From NCBI GenBank assembly GCA_900542495.1, contig UQNW01000002.1:62001-126000 (forward strand): DNA of 64,000 nucleotides, given 5' to 3'. Source of the stretch: an uncultured Roseburia sp. (GTDB lineage: Bacteria > Bacillota > Clostridia > Lachnospirales > Lachnospiraceae). A program made the translations under genes and the position numbers. The notes beneath the pieces were generated by a model. The model saw nothing but the letters and a program-made list of their open reading frames with translations. It was not told where the DNA came from and did not search any database. This document shows, in pieces, positions 26,404-35,758 of the stretch (the first letter of the stretch is position 1; every line of letters begins with the position of its first letter).

Positions 26404-27420
26404 ATGAATAGCAACGTATACGGAATTGATCTTGGAACCTGCAATATGAAGATTTACTGCAAGACTTCCAATAAAATATTAAATGAGAAGAACACCATTG
26501 CACTGGTAAAAAAGGATCAGATCTATGCTTATGGTGATGCAGCTTATGCAATGTATGAGAAAGCACCAGAGACGATCAATGTCACATTTCCAGTGATCAG
26601 CGGCGTGATCGCTGATTTTAACAATCTTCAGACAATGCTTCAGATGTATTTAGAAGAAAATATGAAGGGAAAAATCCGCGGTGCAGAATTTATCGTTGCT
26701 GTTCCAACTGATATTACAGATGTAGAAAAAAGAGCTTTTTTTGAAATGTTCTATAAGAGCAAATTAAAACCAAAGAGTGTCCTGCTCTGTGAAAAACCAA
26801 TTGCAGACGCTGTCGGTCTGGGCTTAGATGTCAATGAACCGACCGGTATCATGGTCGTAGATATCGGAGCAGATACGACAGAAATCTCTGTCATCTCCCT
26901 TGGCGGACTTGTGTTAAGTGATCTGTTACATTTTGGCGGTAACCGGATTGACGAGTCCATTATCACTTATGTGAAGCGGACTTATAATCTTGTGATCGGA
27001 CAGAAAACAGCACAGGCATTAAAAGAAAAGCTTGGTTCCGGTATCCCGGGAAATACGGATACTATGGTGATCGTAGGACGCGACGTGGTGAGCGGACTTC
27101 CAATTGAAATGGAGATCAACGGAGAAGTTGTCTATGAGGCAATCAAGGATAACTTAAACAGCATCTGCAACTCCATTAAGATGATTTTAGAGAAAACCCC
27201 ACCGGAGCTTGCAAAAGATATTATTCATTCCGGTATTTATATTACCGGAGGAAGCTCCCAGATACATAATCTGAACCAGTTATTCAAAGATATCACAGGC
27301 ATTGAGATCAACACCTGTGAGGAACCGGAAGAGTGTGTTGTCCGTGGTCTGGTGAAGATTGTGAGCGACCAGAAGTACAAACATCTGGCATTCAGCATGA
27401 AAAATAAAATTTTAAAATAA
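26404..27420 (+). CDS. mreB: Rod-shape-determining protein MreB/Mbl
   Basis: 338 residues, normal for a bacterial actin. Motifs: phosphate 1 GIDLGTCNMKIYC at about 7-19, phosphate 2 VVDIGADTTEISV at about 154-166, adenosine GGSSQI near 284-289. MreB filaments guide lateral wall synthesis with MreC, MreD, RodA and PBP2, all encoded directly downstream. Which of the MreB paralogues (MreB, Mbl, MreBH) this is cannot be decided, but its position at the head of mreCD favours MreB. AGGGAGAAG precedes the ATG. The 5' gap of 75 bp to radC contains no clear promoter. Confidence 0.95.
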   Translation: MNSNVYGIDLGTCNMKIYCKTSNKILNEKNTIALVKKDQIYAYGDAAYAMYEKAPETINVTFPVISGVIADFNNLQTMLQMYLEENMKGKIRGAEFIVAVPTDITDVEKRAFFEMFYKSKLKPKSVLLCEKPIADAVGLGLDVNEPTGIMVVDIGADTTEISVISLGGLVLSDLLHFGGNRIDESIITYVKRTYNLVIGQKTAQALKEKLGSGIPGNTDTMVIVGRDVVSGLPIEMEINGEVVYEAIKDNLNSICNSIKMILEKTPPELAKDIIHSGIYITGGSSQIHNLNQLFKDITGIEINTCEEPEECVVRGLVKIVSDQKYKHLAFSMKNKILK

Positions 27421-27463
27421 ACAGATGCAACTTCACATCTGTTGAAAGAAATTGAGGAATGGA

Positions 27464-28321
27464 ATGAGACGAAAATCAAAATTTTTTCTTCCTGCAAGAT
27501 ATCTGCTTCTGATCATGTCGGGAGTCTGTATTATCATCATGTTATTAAGTTTTACCTTAAATATATCCGGTGGCCCGTTAAATGCGGCAGCCGGTTATGT
27601 TTTTGTACCGATGCAGGAGGGAATTAATAAAATCGGCACCTGGATTTCCGACAAGGCGGCAAATCTGAAAAACTTAAGTGATGTTATGGCTGAGAATGAG
27701 CAGCTTCAAAGTCAGGTAGATGAACTGACTACGGAACTGAACACGATCAAACTAGAGCAGTATGAGTTAGAGAATTTAAGAGAATTATATAATTTAGACC
27801 AGAAATATCCAAGTTATGAGAAGGTTGCAGCCAATGTGATCGGAAAAAACAGCGGAAACTGGTTTAATACGTTCACAATCGACAAGGGAAGCAATGACGG
27901 CATTGAAGTGGATATGAATGTCATGGCTGGAAGCGGACTGGTCGGAATCGTTACCGATGTCGGACCGAATTATGCGAAAGTAACCTCGATCATCAATGAC
28001 ACGAGCAAGGTCAGCGGAATGGTAACAACTACATCAGATAACCTGATCGTATCCGGAAGTCTGCAGAAGATGAATGAGGATATGGTGATCGAGTTCAATA
28101 ACTTGAATGATAAAGACAACGAGGTTTCTATCAATGATCCTGTGGTAACTTCTTCCGTATCTTACAATTACCAGCAGGGAATCCTGATCGGTTATATCAG
28201 TTCCATTGAAACAGATTCCAATAATCTGACAAAATCCGGCACGATCACACCAGCAGTTGATTTTGAACATATTGAAGAAGTACTTGTTATTTTAAATAAA
28301 AAACAGACCATTGATAATTAA
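27464..28321 (+). CDS. mreC: Cell-shape protein MreC
   Basis: 285 residues, normal. It has a short cytoplasmic head, one membrane segment at about 10-30 (YLLLIMSGVCIIIMLLSFTL), a coiled coil at about 65-110 (ENEQLQSQVDELTTELNTIKLEQYELENL), and the extracytoplasmic beta-barrel core with the family pattern VIGKNSGNWFNTFTIDKGS and GSGLVGIVTDVGPNYAKVTSI. It activates PBP2 in the elongasome. The ATG at 27464 has GAGGA five bases upstream; the in-frame TTG at 27452 overlaps that site. It follows mreB by 43 bp. Confidence 0.95.
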   Translation: MRRKSKFFLPARYLLLIMSGVCIIIMLLSFTLNISGGPLNAAAGYVFVPMQEGINKIGTWISDKAANLKNLSDVMAENEQLQSQVDELTTELNTIKLEQYELENLRELYNLDQKYPSYEKVAANVIGKNSGNWFNTFTIDKGSNDGIEVDMNVMAGSGLVGIVTDVGPNYAKVTSIINDTSKVSGMVTTTSDNLIVSGSLQKMNEDMVIEFNNLNDKDNEVSINDPVVTSSVSYNYQQGILIGYISSIETDSNNLTKSGTITPAVDFEHIEEVLVILNKKQTIDN

Positions 28322-28336
28322 GGCAGGGAGGACGGC

Positions 28337-28855
28337 ATGCGGAGAAAAGTAACTGTATTTTTAATCATAGCAGTTTGTTACCTTTTGCAGAGCACGGTGT
28401 TTCAGGCGCTTTCGTTTGCATCAATCGCCCCGAATCTGATGATTGTTGTTGTGTCTGCATTTGGTTTTATGAGAGGAAAAAAAGAAGGACTGTGGATCGG
28501 CTTTTTCACAGGACTTCTTTTAGATATTTTTACGGGAAGTATTTTAGGCTTTTATGCCTTACTCTATATGTATGTGGGATATTTTAACGGATTTTTCCGG
28601 AAAATGTTTTACCCGGAAGATATCAAGCTGCCGATGTTACTGATCGCAGTCAGCGATTTTTCGTGCAGTCTGATCATCTATTTCCTGTTATTCTTATTCC
28701 GCGGAAAGTTTGACTTTTTATACTATCTGCTGAATATTATGATTCCGGAACTTGTTTACACAATGGTTGTGACTATATTCCTGTATTTCATTATTTTAAA
28801 GATCAACCAGAAACTTGAAGCAATAGAAAAAAGGAGCGCTGTAAAATTTGTTTGA
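28337..28855 (+). CDS. mreD: Rod-shape-determining membrane protein MreD
   Basis: 172 residues with five or six hydrophobic segments, typical of MreD. The family pattern APNLMIVVVSAFGFMRGKKEGLWIGFFTGLLLDI (positions about 33-66) is clear. It is an integral membrane partner of MreC. The gene sits between mreC (15 bp gap) and the PBP2 gene, which begins inside its last eight bases at a TTG. GGGAGG is just ahead of the ATG. Confidence 0.93.
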   Translation: MRRKVTVFLIIAVCYLLQSTVFQALSFASIAPNLMIVVVSAFGFMRGKKEGLWIGFFTGLLLDIFTGSILGFYALLYMYVGYFNGFFRKMFYPEDIKLPMLLIAVSDFSCSLIIYFLLFLFRGKFDFLYYLLNIMIPELVYTMVVTIFLYFIILKINQKLEAIEKRSAVKFV

Positions 28856-31679
28856 GAATATCAAAGAGTTTTTTCGTACAATCTTTAAATCCAGACTGCT
28901 TGTAGCGGCAACGGTAATGATCCTTTTATTTTCGGTGCTGCTGTTTCGGATGTTCCAGCTTCAGATCATACAGGGAGCTGAATATCAGGATAACTATACG
29001 TTGAAGATTGTCCGTGAACGTACCTTAAACAGTACCAGAGGAAATATTTTAGACCGAAACGGCGAGGTGCTTGCCTATAACGAACTCGCTTATTCGATCA
29101 CGATCGAGGATAATGGTTCCTATGATTCAAACAAGGAAAAAAATAAACTTTTAAATGAAGAGATTGCAGATATCATCACAGCTCTGGAAAAGAACGGGGA
29201 TGATATCATCAATAACTTTAAAGTGACTCTGAATGACAATGGAAATTATGAATTCAGTGTAAGTGGCACTTCGCTGAAACGTTTTCTTGCGGATGTCTTC
29301 GGACAGGCATCTTACTCAGACCTGAAATACGACAAGAAGCTTGGGTATAATCAGGCAGAGGCAACTGCAGATCAGGTCATGGATTATCTGAAAACTTCCA
29401 GATTCGGAATCAGTGAAGATTATGATGAGGACATGGCTTACAAAATAACGGTTGTCCGCTATGCGATGTCCGAAAACAGTTACCAGAAATACATTGCAAC
29501 TACGATCGCAAGCGATGTATCCGAGGAATCTGTGGCGTATGTGAGCGAGAATACCGCAAAGCTGCAGGGTGTGGAAGTGATTGATGATACGATCCGTAAA
29601 TACAATGACGCAGAGTATTTTGCGTCGATCATCGGTTACACAGGAAAAATTTCTACGGAAGAATATGAAAGCCTGTCAGAAGACAATGACAATTACACGT
29701 TAAATGACGTTGTCGGAAAAGCCGGTATTGAGCAGGTTATGGATGCCTCTCTGCAGGGAACAAAAGGCTATGAAAAGCTGTATGTCGATTATCTTGGAAA
29801 AGCGGTAGAGGTGTTAGAGCGTGAGGAACCGTCCGCCGGAAATGATGTTTATCTCTCCATTGATAAGAACTTACAGATTGCGGCTTATGATCTGTTAGAG
29901 CAGGAGATCGCCGGTATTGTATACTCGAATATTGAAAGCTCCGGTTCTGAGATGAACATTCCAATCACAGATGTTTATTTTGCATTGGTGAATAATAATG
30001 TGATCGATATTGAACATTTTACGGATGAAAAGGCTGCAGATAATGAAAGAGCAGTCCAGCAGATTTTTAATGGAAGACAGCAGAGTGTATTAGCATCTGT
30101 TACAAATGAGTTAAAGGGAGCAGCACCGACCGCTTTTGGCTCACTCGGAGAGGAAGATCAGGATTATTTTACTTTTATTATCAATCAGTTAAAAGAGAAT
30201 AAAATCCTTCTGCAGAAATCAATTGATAAAACAGATGAGGTATATCAGCAGTGGCAGAGTGGTTCTATCAGTGCACAGGAGTATTTGAATCATGCCATTG
30301 CAAAGAACTGGATCGACATTACGCAGTTTACAATTGATGAGAAGTACTCAGATTCGACAGAAATCTACGATGCATTGTGCGATTATATTATGGATGACAT
30401 TGCCACAGATACCGGATTTTCAAAAATCATTTATGAGTATCTGATCAAAGCCGGATCTGTTTCCGGAAAACAGTTATGTCTGATCTTATACGATCAGGGC
30501 GTGCTTGCGTATGATGCAGAGGAAATCAGCTCTTTGGAGTCAAATGCAGTCAGCCCGGTCAGCTTTTTAAAGGATAAGATCAAAAATATTGAGATCACAC
30601 CGGCACAGCTTGCATTAGATCCTTGTTCCGGTTCCTGTGTGATCACAGATGTCAAGACAGGAGAATTATTAGCGCTGGTAAGTTATCCGGGATATGATAA
30701 TAATCGTCTTGCCAATACGGTAGATGCAGATTACTTTGCAAGCCTGAACACGGATCTGTCAAAACCGCTTTATAACTATGCAACACAGGAACGAACCGCT
30801 CCTGGATCTACTTTTAAAATGGTATCCTCGGTTGCAGGTCTTGCATCCGGTGTGATCACACTGACCACACAGATCATGGATAAGGGTGTGTATGAGAACA
30901 TCAGCAACCACCCAAGATGCTGGGCATTAAATCATGGCTATACGCATGGACTGATCAATGTGTCAGAGGCACTGAGGGATTCCTGCAACTATTTCTTTTA
31001 TGATGTGGGTTACCGTCTTGCAACCAATAATTTTACGACATCCTATGATGATGCAACCGGTATTTCCAAGATCACGGAATACGCATCCCTGCTTGGTCTG
31101 GATGAGACGACAGGCGTGGAGATTGAGGAGAATGATCCGCAGATTGCCAATGAATATCCTGTTATGGCTGCAATCGGACAAAGTAATAACAACTATGCGA
31201 CGATACAGCTTGGCAGATATGTGTCTGCGATCGCCAATGACGGTAATGTGTATGAATACACACTGCTCAGCAAAGTCTGTGATTCGGACGGTAATACTTT
31301 AGAGACAATTGAGCCGAAGGTAAGAAATACCGTGGATGTTTTAGACACCACACAGTGGAATGCGATTCATACCGGAATGAGAATGGTAGTAGAAAATCTT
31401 TCAACATTTGATAATTTTCCAATCGAAGTTGCAGGTAAGACCGGTACGGCACAGCAGAGTCCAAACCGTCCAAACCACGCTTTATTTGTTGGATATGCTC
31501 CATACAATGATCCGGAGGTTTCCATTGCGACACGTATTGCCTTTGGTTATACGTCGCACAATGCGGCTGAATACGCAAAAAATGTGTTCTCTTACTATTT
31601 TGGTGTTCAGAACGCCGAAGACTTATTAAATGGTCAGGCAGAAAATGTAGGTGAGTCATCAAACAGCTTTAATGACTAA
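28848..31679 (+). CDS. mrdA: Penicillin-binding protein 2 (elongasome transpeptidase) with large insertion
   Basis: 943 residues; typical PBP2 proteins have about 600-700. After a membrane segment at about 13-33 comes the pedestal/dimerisation domain (RGNILDRNGEVLAYNE near 64-79). The transpeptidase has SxxK as APGSTFK near 650, SxN as RDSCNYF near 708 and KTGTAQ near 864, so the catalytic set is intact. Between LSIDKNLQIAAYDLL (about 330-345) and CVITDVKTGELLALVSYPGYD (about 596-616) lies roughly 240 residues of helical, acidic sequence not present in standard PBP2. The TTG start overlaps mreD by eight bases with AAGGAG upstream. It is the wall crosslinking enzyme partner of RodA. Confidence 0.93.
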   Translation: MFENIKEFFRTIFKSRLLVAATVMILLFSVLLFRMFQLQIIQGAEYQDNYTLKIVRERTLNSTRGNILDRNGEVLAYNELAYSITIEDNGSYDSNKEKNKLLNEEIADIITALEKNGDDIINNFKVTLNDNGNYEFSVSGTSLKRFLADVFGQASYSDLKYDKKLGYNQAEATADQVMDYLKTSRFGISEDYDEDMAYKITVVRYAMSENSYQKYIATTIASDVSEESVAYVSENTAKLQGVEVIDDTIRKYNDAEYFASIIGYTGKISTEEYESLSEDNDNYTLNDVVGKAGIEQVMDASLQGTKGYEKLYVDYLGKAVEVLEREEPSAGNDVYLSIDKNLQIAAYDLLEQEIAGIVYSNIESSGSEMNIPITDVYFALVNNNVIDIEHFTDEKAADNERAVQQIFNGRQQSVLASVTNELKGAAPTAFGSLGEEDQDYFTFIINQLKENKILLQKSIDKTDEVYQQWQSGSISAQEYLNHAIAKNWIDITQFTIDEKYSDSTEIYDALCDYIMDDIATDTGFSKIIYEYLIKAGSVSGKQLCLILYDQGVLAYDAEEISSLESNAVSPVSFLKDKIKNIEITPAQLALDPCSGSCVITDVKTGELLALVSYPGYDNNRLANTVDADYFASLNTDLSKPLYNYATQERTAPGSTFKMVSSVAGLASGVITLTTQIMDKGVYENISNHPRCWALNHGYTHGLINVSEALRDSCNYFFYDVGYRLATNNFTTSYDDATGISKITEYASLLGLDETTGVEIEENDPQIANEYPVMAAIGQSNNNYATIQLGRYVSAIANDGNVYEYTLLSKVCDSDGNTLETIEPKVRNTVDVLDTTQWNAIHTGMRMVVENLSTFDNFPIEVAGKTGTAQQSPNRPNHALFVGYAPYNDPEVSIATRIAFGYTSHNAAEYAKNVFSYYFGVQNAEDLLNGQAENVGESSNSFND

Positions 31680-31700
31680 ACGATAAGGAGGTCTTACTTC

Positions 31701-32507
31701 ATGAGTGAAGTGATCACTTTCACGTCAGGAAAAGGCGGCGTTGGCAAAACAACTACTACAGCAAACGTCGGAGTTGGACTTTCACTATTAGAGAAAAAGG
31801 TTATTTTGATCGATACGGATATTGGACTTCGCAATCTGGATGTTGTCATGGGGTTAGAAAACCGGATTGTATACAATCTGGTAGATGTGCTCACAGGACG
31901 CTGCCGGGTAAAACAGGCAGTCATCCGCGACCGCAGATATCCGAATCTGTCGGTTATTCCTTCCGCGTGTGTCAGGGAACATCCGCCTCTTACGACGGAA
32001 GCGATGCAGGCCCTCATGGAGGAATTGAAGGAATCCTACGATTATATTTTAGTAGACAGCCCGGCTGGAATTGACAGCGGATTTGATCTTGCGGTGTGTG
32101 CGGCAGATAAAGTTGTTGTTGTGACAACACCGCAGGTTGCGGCTGTGCATGACGCAGATTGTGTTTTGCGTCTGCTTCGGAGAAGAAAAGACATCGAAAC
32201 GTTTTTACTGATCAATTCGTTCCGGAAACAATTAGTCAAGGAAGGAAATATGCTTCAGATTTCCGATATCTGTGAACTCTTAAATACCGACCTCTTAGGA
32301 GTCGTGTTAGAGGATGAACATATTATTATCTCACAGAATCACGGCGAGACTATGTTTGGAAGAAAAAGCACTTCTAAGACCTGTTATGAAAATATTTGTA
32401 AACGGCTGACAGGGGAACAGATTCCGATTCCTGATTTTTTGCAGGAAAAGCACCGTTTCAGGAGGATTTTCTGGAACAAACCTGCAAAAGAACCTGTCAA
32501 TTCATAG
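31701..32507 (+). CDS. minD: Septum-site-determining ATPase MinD
   Basis: 268 residues, normal. The deviant Walker A GKGGVGKTTTTANVG is at about 11-25, followed by IDTDIGLRNLDVVMGLENR (switch I and dimer contacts) and DSPAGID (Walker B, about 119-125). The C-terminus ends in a basic amphipathic stretch, HRFRRIFWNK, the expected membrane-targeting helix. MinD recruits MinC and MinE to the membrane. AGGAGG precedes the ATG. It lies only 21 bp after the PBP2 stop, so no minC is encoded in this operon. Confidence 0.96.
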   Translation: MSEVITFTSGKGGVGKTTTTANVGVGLSLLEKKVILIDTDIGLRNLDVVMGLENRIVYNLVDVLTGRCRVKQAVIRDRRYPNLSVIPSACVREHPPLTTEAMQALMEELKESYDYILVDSPAGIDSGFDLAVCAADKVVVVTTPQVAAVHDADCVLRLLRRRKDIETFLLINSFRKQLVKEGNMLQISDICELLNTDLLGVVLEDEHIIISQNHGETMFGRKSTSKTCYENICKRLTGEQIPIPDFLQEKHRFRRIFWNKPAKEPVNS

Positions 32508-32540
32508 CAGCCTTTGTTGCATAGCAGAAATGGAGTAAGA

Positions 32541-32759
32541 ATGAGAGAACAATCTGTAACTGCCGCAAAAGAACGTCTAAAATGTATGATCCATTATGAA
32601 AATAACATTTTAGACGAAGAAACAATGGGATACATACGGAGAGACATAGGAAATGTGATCACGAAGTATGTGGATGTGGAACCTGAGAATATTGAGATAA
32701 AAGTGATTTTAAAAGAATACAAGAAGAGAGAATTACAATGTTTAAACAGTACAAACTGA
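32541..32759 (+). CDS. minE: Cell division topological specificity factor MinE
   Basis: 72 residues, a little short for MinE (about 80-90). Starting at ATG 32541 (GGAGTAAGA upstream), it shows the MinE pattern: the contact helix SVTAAKERLKCMIHYE followed by the topological specificity domain ending VDVEPENIEIKVI. MinE stimulates MinD ATPase and drives oscillation. The last 22 bases overlap the rodA start in another frame, implying translational coupling. An upstream in-frame ATG at 32514 lacks a ribosome site. Confidence 0.92.
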   Translation: MREQSVTAAKERLKCMIHYENNILDEETMGYIRRDIGNVITKYVDVEPENIEIKVILKEYKKRELQCLNSTN

Positions 32760-33841
32760 AAAATTATAAGTTCATATTGGTTCTATTTGTGGTGATCTTA
32801 AATGTGATCGGAATCCTTCTGATTGGAAGTGCCAAGCCGTCGGTTCAGAGCAAACAGATCGTCGGTATGATCGCAGGGCTTTCCATTATGGTGATACTTT
32901 CCCTGATCGACTACAATTTCATTCTGAAATTTGCGTGGCTGATCTATCTTTTTATGCTTGGAACACTTTTGCTTGTTATGTTTGCGGGTGATGATGCCGG
33001 AGGTGCGCAGCGCTGGTTTGAGATCGGAGGTTTCCGTTTCCAGCCTTCTGAGCTGGCAAAAATCCTGATCATATTGTTTTTTGCCTATTTTTTCATGAAA
33101 CATGAGGAAAAGATCAATACGCCCAAGGTACTGATCATGTCACTTATACTGGCAGGAATACCGCTTGCGCTGATATTAAAGCAGCCGGATCTTTCCACAA
33201 CGATTGTTACTGCATTAATTTTCGCAGCCCTCTTGTTTGTTGCCGGATTAAGTTATAAAATAGTAGTAGGTGTTTTGGCTGTCAGCGTTCCGTCAGCAAT
33301 CATCTTATTTACACTGCTGATTCAGGACAAGCTTCCGTTTATCAAGAGTTATCAGGTGACACGAGTAATGGCATGGCTCTATCCGGATGATTATCCGGCA
33401 GACGCTTACCAACAGCAGAATTCCATTATGGCGATCGGTTCCGGTCAGCTTTGGGGAAAAGGGCTGAATAACACAGATGCAACTTCCGTAAAAAATGGTA
33501 ACTTTATCCCGGAACCACAGACGGATTTTATCTTTGCTGTTGCGGGGGAAGAACTTGGATTTATTGGAACGGTTATCATTATAATTTTATTGCTTTTCAT
33601 CACAATTGAGTGTATATTAATTGCTAGAAAAGCAAAAGATACCGCAGGTAAAATGATCTGCTGTGGATTTGCTGCACTGGTAGGCTTTCAGAGCCTGGTT
33701 AACATTGGGGTTGCAAGTGGAGTGCTTCCAAATACTGGTCTGCCGCTTCCATTTGTAAGTTATGGTCTTACGTCATTGTTATCTTTATATATAGGGGTGG
33801 GGCTTGTATTGAATGTTGGACTACAGCCGAAAAAATATTGA
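32738..33841 (+). CDS. rodA: Peptidoglycan glycosyltransferase RodA (SEDS family)
   Basis: 367 residues with ten or so membrane segments, normal for RodA/FtsW. Diagnostic segments are GGAQRWFEIGGFRFQPSELAKI at about 87-108, a QPDLSTT block near 150, and the C-terminal GVLPNTGLPLPFVSYGLTSLL (catalytic Asp equivalent lies in the extracellular loop before it). Position in the mre/PBP2 operon assigns it to elongation, not division. It polymerises lipid II together with PBP2. It overlaps minE by 22 bases. Confidence 0.94.
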   Translation: MFKQYKLKNYKFILVLFVVILNVIGILLIGSAKPSVQSKQIVGMIAGLSIMVILSLIDYNFILKFAWLIYLFMLGTLLLVMFAGDDAGGAQRWFEIGGFRFQPSELAKILIILFFAYFFMKHEEKINTPKVLIMSLILAGIPLALILKQPDLSTTIVTALIFAALLFVAGLSYKIVVGVLAVSVPSAIILFTLLIQDKLPFIKSYQVTRVMAWLYPDDYPADAYQQQNSIMAIGSGQLWGKGLNNTDATSVKNGNFIPEPQTDFIFAVAGEELGFIGTVIIIILLLFITIECILIARKAKDTAGKMICCGFAALVGFQSLVNIGVASGVLPNTGLPLPFVSYGLTSLLSLYIGVGLVLNVGLQPKKY

Positions 33842-33858
33842 CAGGAGGTAACCGCACA

Positions 33859-34254
33859 ATGAACATTGGACTTATTGCGCACGATTCAAAAAAGAAATTA
33901 ATGCAGAACTTCTGCATTGCATATAGAGGGATTCTCTCGAAGAATGAACTTTATGCAACTGGAACAACCGGAAGACTGATTGAGGAGGTAACGAATCTCA
34001 ATGTTCATAAGTATCTGGCAGGGCATTTGGGAGGTTCCCAGCAGCTTGGCGCACAGATTGAACATAATGAGATCGATCTGGTTATTTTCCTTAGAGATCC
34101 GCTTACTCCGAAGTCACATGAACCGGATGTCAATAACGTTGTAAAATTATGTGACACACACAATATCCCGTTGGCAACTAATCTTGCCACTGCCGAACTT
34201 TTGATTCGAGCATTAGACAGAGGAGATTTAGAGTGGCGTGAAATGTACAAATAA
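33859..34254 (+). CDS. mgsA: Methylglyoxal synthase
   Basis: 131 residues, normal. MgsA converts dihydroxyacetone phosphate to methylglyoxal and phosphate, bypassing lower glycolysis. The family pattern is complete: ALIAHDxKK-type start (IGLIAHDSKKK), TGTTGRLIE, GHLGGSQQLGAQI, the catalytic aspartate in DLVIFLRDPLTPKSHEPDV, and the terminal NLATAELLI. The ATG at 33859 has a near-perfect AGGAGG ten bases upstream; an earlier in-frame ATG at 33838 overlaps rodA. Its placement within a cell-shape operon is conserved in several clostridia, though the reason is unknown. Confidence 0.96.
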   Translation: MNIGLIAHDSKKKLMQNFCIAYRGILSKNELYATGTTGRLIEEVTNLNVHKYLAGHLGGSQQLGAQIEHNEIDLVIFLRDPLTPKSHEPDVNNVVKLCDTHNIPLATNLATAELLIRALDRGDLEWREMYK

Positions 34255-34255
34255 A

Positions 34256-35224
34256 ATGAGACTGCTGTGTCTTTGTGGCATAGCAGCAATTTTTATGTCC
34301 GGATGCGGACAGACCATTGTCAGTTATGACAATCCTTATGATATCTATGCAACTTCCGCAGATTACGGACTGACTTCTGAGGGTGCCGGTTCTGAAAAAA
34401 CATATTTTTCCCAGAATCTCTGTGTGGCAGATGATGTGAATGTAGGAATGGAATCTACGGATTCCAAAGTTGCAGAAGGTGCCGGAACTTTTAACCTTGC
34501 AACGAATACAGTAACTTATGCGCAGAACATTTATGAAAAATTATATCCTGCAAGCACAACGAAGATTTTGACAGCATATATTGCTTTAAAATACGGTAAT
34601 CTTGAAGATTACGTAACGGTCAGTGAGAATGCTGCCAATCAGGCTTCCGATTCTTCTGTCTGTGGTCTGAAAGCCGGAGATGTGGTACAGCTTAAGGATC
34701 TTTTATATGGAATGATGTTGAAGAGTGGAAATGATGCTGCAATCGCGATTGCAGAACATCTCGGCGGAAGTGTGGAAGGCTTTGCTGATATGATGAACCA
34801 GGAAGCACTTGCAATGGGTGCAACAAGATCCCATTTTGTCAATCCAAACGGACTCCCGGATGAGAACCACTATACTTCTGTGTATGATCTTTATCTGATC
34901 TTCCAGAATGCCGTCCATAATCAGACGTTTGTCGATATTATCAGCACAATGAGCTATGATGTTGTATATACCGATGTGAATGGTTCCAGCGTTGAGAAAA
35001 CATGGGAGAATACGAACCAGTATCTGACCGGAAAAGAGAAAGCACCGGAAGGTATCACCGTAGTAGGCGGAAAAACCGGAACAACAGGTGCCGCTGGATA
35101 CTGCCTGGTTTTGTATTCTTATAATGCCTCCGGACAGCCAATCGTCTCCATTGTTTTGAAAGCGGACGGCAAATCAAACCTTTATCTCCTTATGAATGAG
35201 ATGTTGAGCGGTTTTGCGAATTAA
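34256..35224 (+). CDS. D-alanyl-D-alanine carboxypeptidase lipoprotein (PBP5/DacA family)
   Basis: 322 residues. It has a lipoprotein signal with lipobox FMSGC (acylated Cys17), then the penicillin-binding fold of low-molecular-weight PBPs: STTK (about residue 99, in YPASTTKIL), SGN (KSGNDAAIAIAEHLGG, near 160) and KTGTTGAAG near 272. It trims the terminal D-Ala of stem peptides at the cell surface. The ATG at 34256 follows the mgsA stop by one base; an in-frame GTG at 34238 would give an unlikely hydrophilic head and break the signal context. It ends the cell-shape operon. Confidence 0.92.
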   Translation: MRLLCLCGIAAIFMSGCGQTIVSYDNPYDIYATSADYGLTSEGAGSEKTYFSQNLCVADDVNVGMESTDSKVAEGAGTFNLATNTVTYAQNIYEKLYPASTTKILTAYIALKYGNLEDYVTVSENAANQASDSSVCGLKAGDVVQLKDLLYGMMLKSGNDAAIAIAEHLGGSVEGFADMMNQEALAMGATRSHFVNPNGLPDENHYTSVYDLYLIFQNAVHNQTFVDIISTMSYDVVYTDVNGSSVEKTWENTNQYLTGKEKAPEGITVVGGKTGTTGAAGYCLVLYSYNASGQPIVSIVLKADGKSNLYLLMNEMLSGFAN

Positions 35225-35227
35225 CAG

Positions 35228-35256
35228 TTGTATTTTATGTGCATATATACTATAAT
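35228..35256 (+). promoter_or_regulatory. SigA-type promoter of the P-loop gene
   Basis: TTGTAT (35228-35233) and a perfect TATAAT (35251-35256) are separated by 17 bp. It starts a 5' leader of about 60 nt. Confidence 0.75.
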
Positions 35257-35271
35257 TGTTTTATAAAACCT

Positions 35272-35301
35272 ACTGTTTTTATTCAAAATACATAAAACAG
35301 T
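35272..35301 (+). promoter_or_regulatory. Perfect 8-bp inverted repeat in the leader of the P-loop gene
   Basis: ACTGTTTT (35272-35279) and AAAACAGT (35294-35301) flank a 14-base AT-rich spacer, just downstream of the promoter and eight bases before the ribosome site AAGGAGG. It could act as an operator for a dimeric regulator or as a leader hairpin; no regulator is encoded nearby. Confidence 0.45.
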
Positions 35302-35322
35302 GCATATAAGGAGGAAATGACA

Positions 35323-35745
35323 ATGATAGAAATTATTGCAGGCGAAAAAGGAAAGGGCAAGACCAAAGAATTATTAGCCAAAGTAAATCATTCTGTTGCA
35401 GCCGCATCCGGAAACATTGTTTATCTTGACAAGAGTCAGAAGCATATGTACGAACTGAACAACAAAGTTCGTCTCATCAATGTAATGGATTATCCGATTG
35501 ATAATTGTGATGAGTTCCTTGGTTTCTTATGTGGAATCGTTTCACAGGATAACGACCTCGAAGAGATGTATTTAGACAGTTTCCTTACAATTGCATTTAT
35601 TGAGACGGATGACGAGATCCAGCATGCAATTGAAAAACTTGATATCATCAGTGAGAAATACAATGTGAAGTTTATCTTAAGTGTTTCCAGAGATGAGTCC
35701 AAATTACCAGAGTGTGCAAAAGCAAAGATTGTCATTTCCCTATAA
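35323..35745 (+). CDS. Small single-domain P-loop protein of unknown function
   Basis: 140 residues. The N-terminus is a Walker A, IEIIAGEKGKGKTKELL (about 1-17), preceded by a beta strand, and there is a possible Walker B strand near residue 82-88 and a final strand (KFILSVSR). Such a compact ATPase-like protein with nothing but the nucleotide fold is common in Lachnospiraceae and is sometimes labelled twitching motility PilT-like; I see no PilT-specific boxes. I prefer the ATG at 35323 (AAGGAGG nine bases upstream) to the ATG at 35317. It has its own promoter and its own terminator, so it is a single-gene unit. Confidence 0.75.
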   Translation: MIEIIAGEKGKGKTKELLAKVNHSVAAASGNIVYLDKSQKHMYELNNKVRLINVMDYPIDNCDEFLGFLCGIVSQDNDLEEMYLDSFLTIAFIETDDEIQHAIEKLDIISEKYNVKFILSVSRDESKLPECAKAKIVISL

Positions 35746-35758
35746 TTACTTTGCTGTT

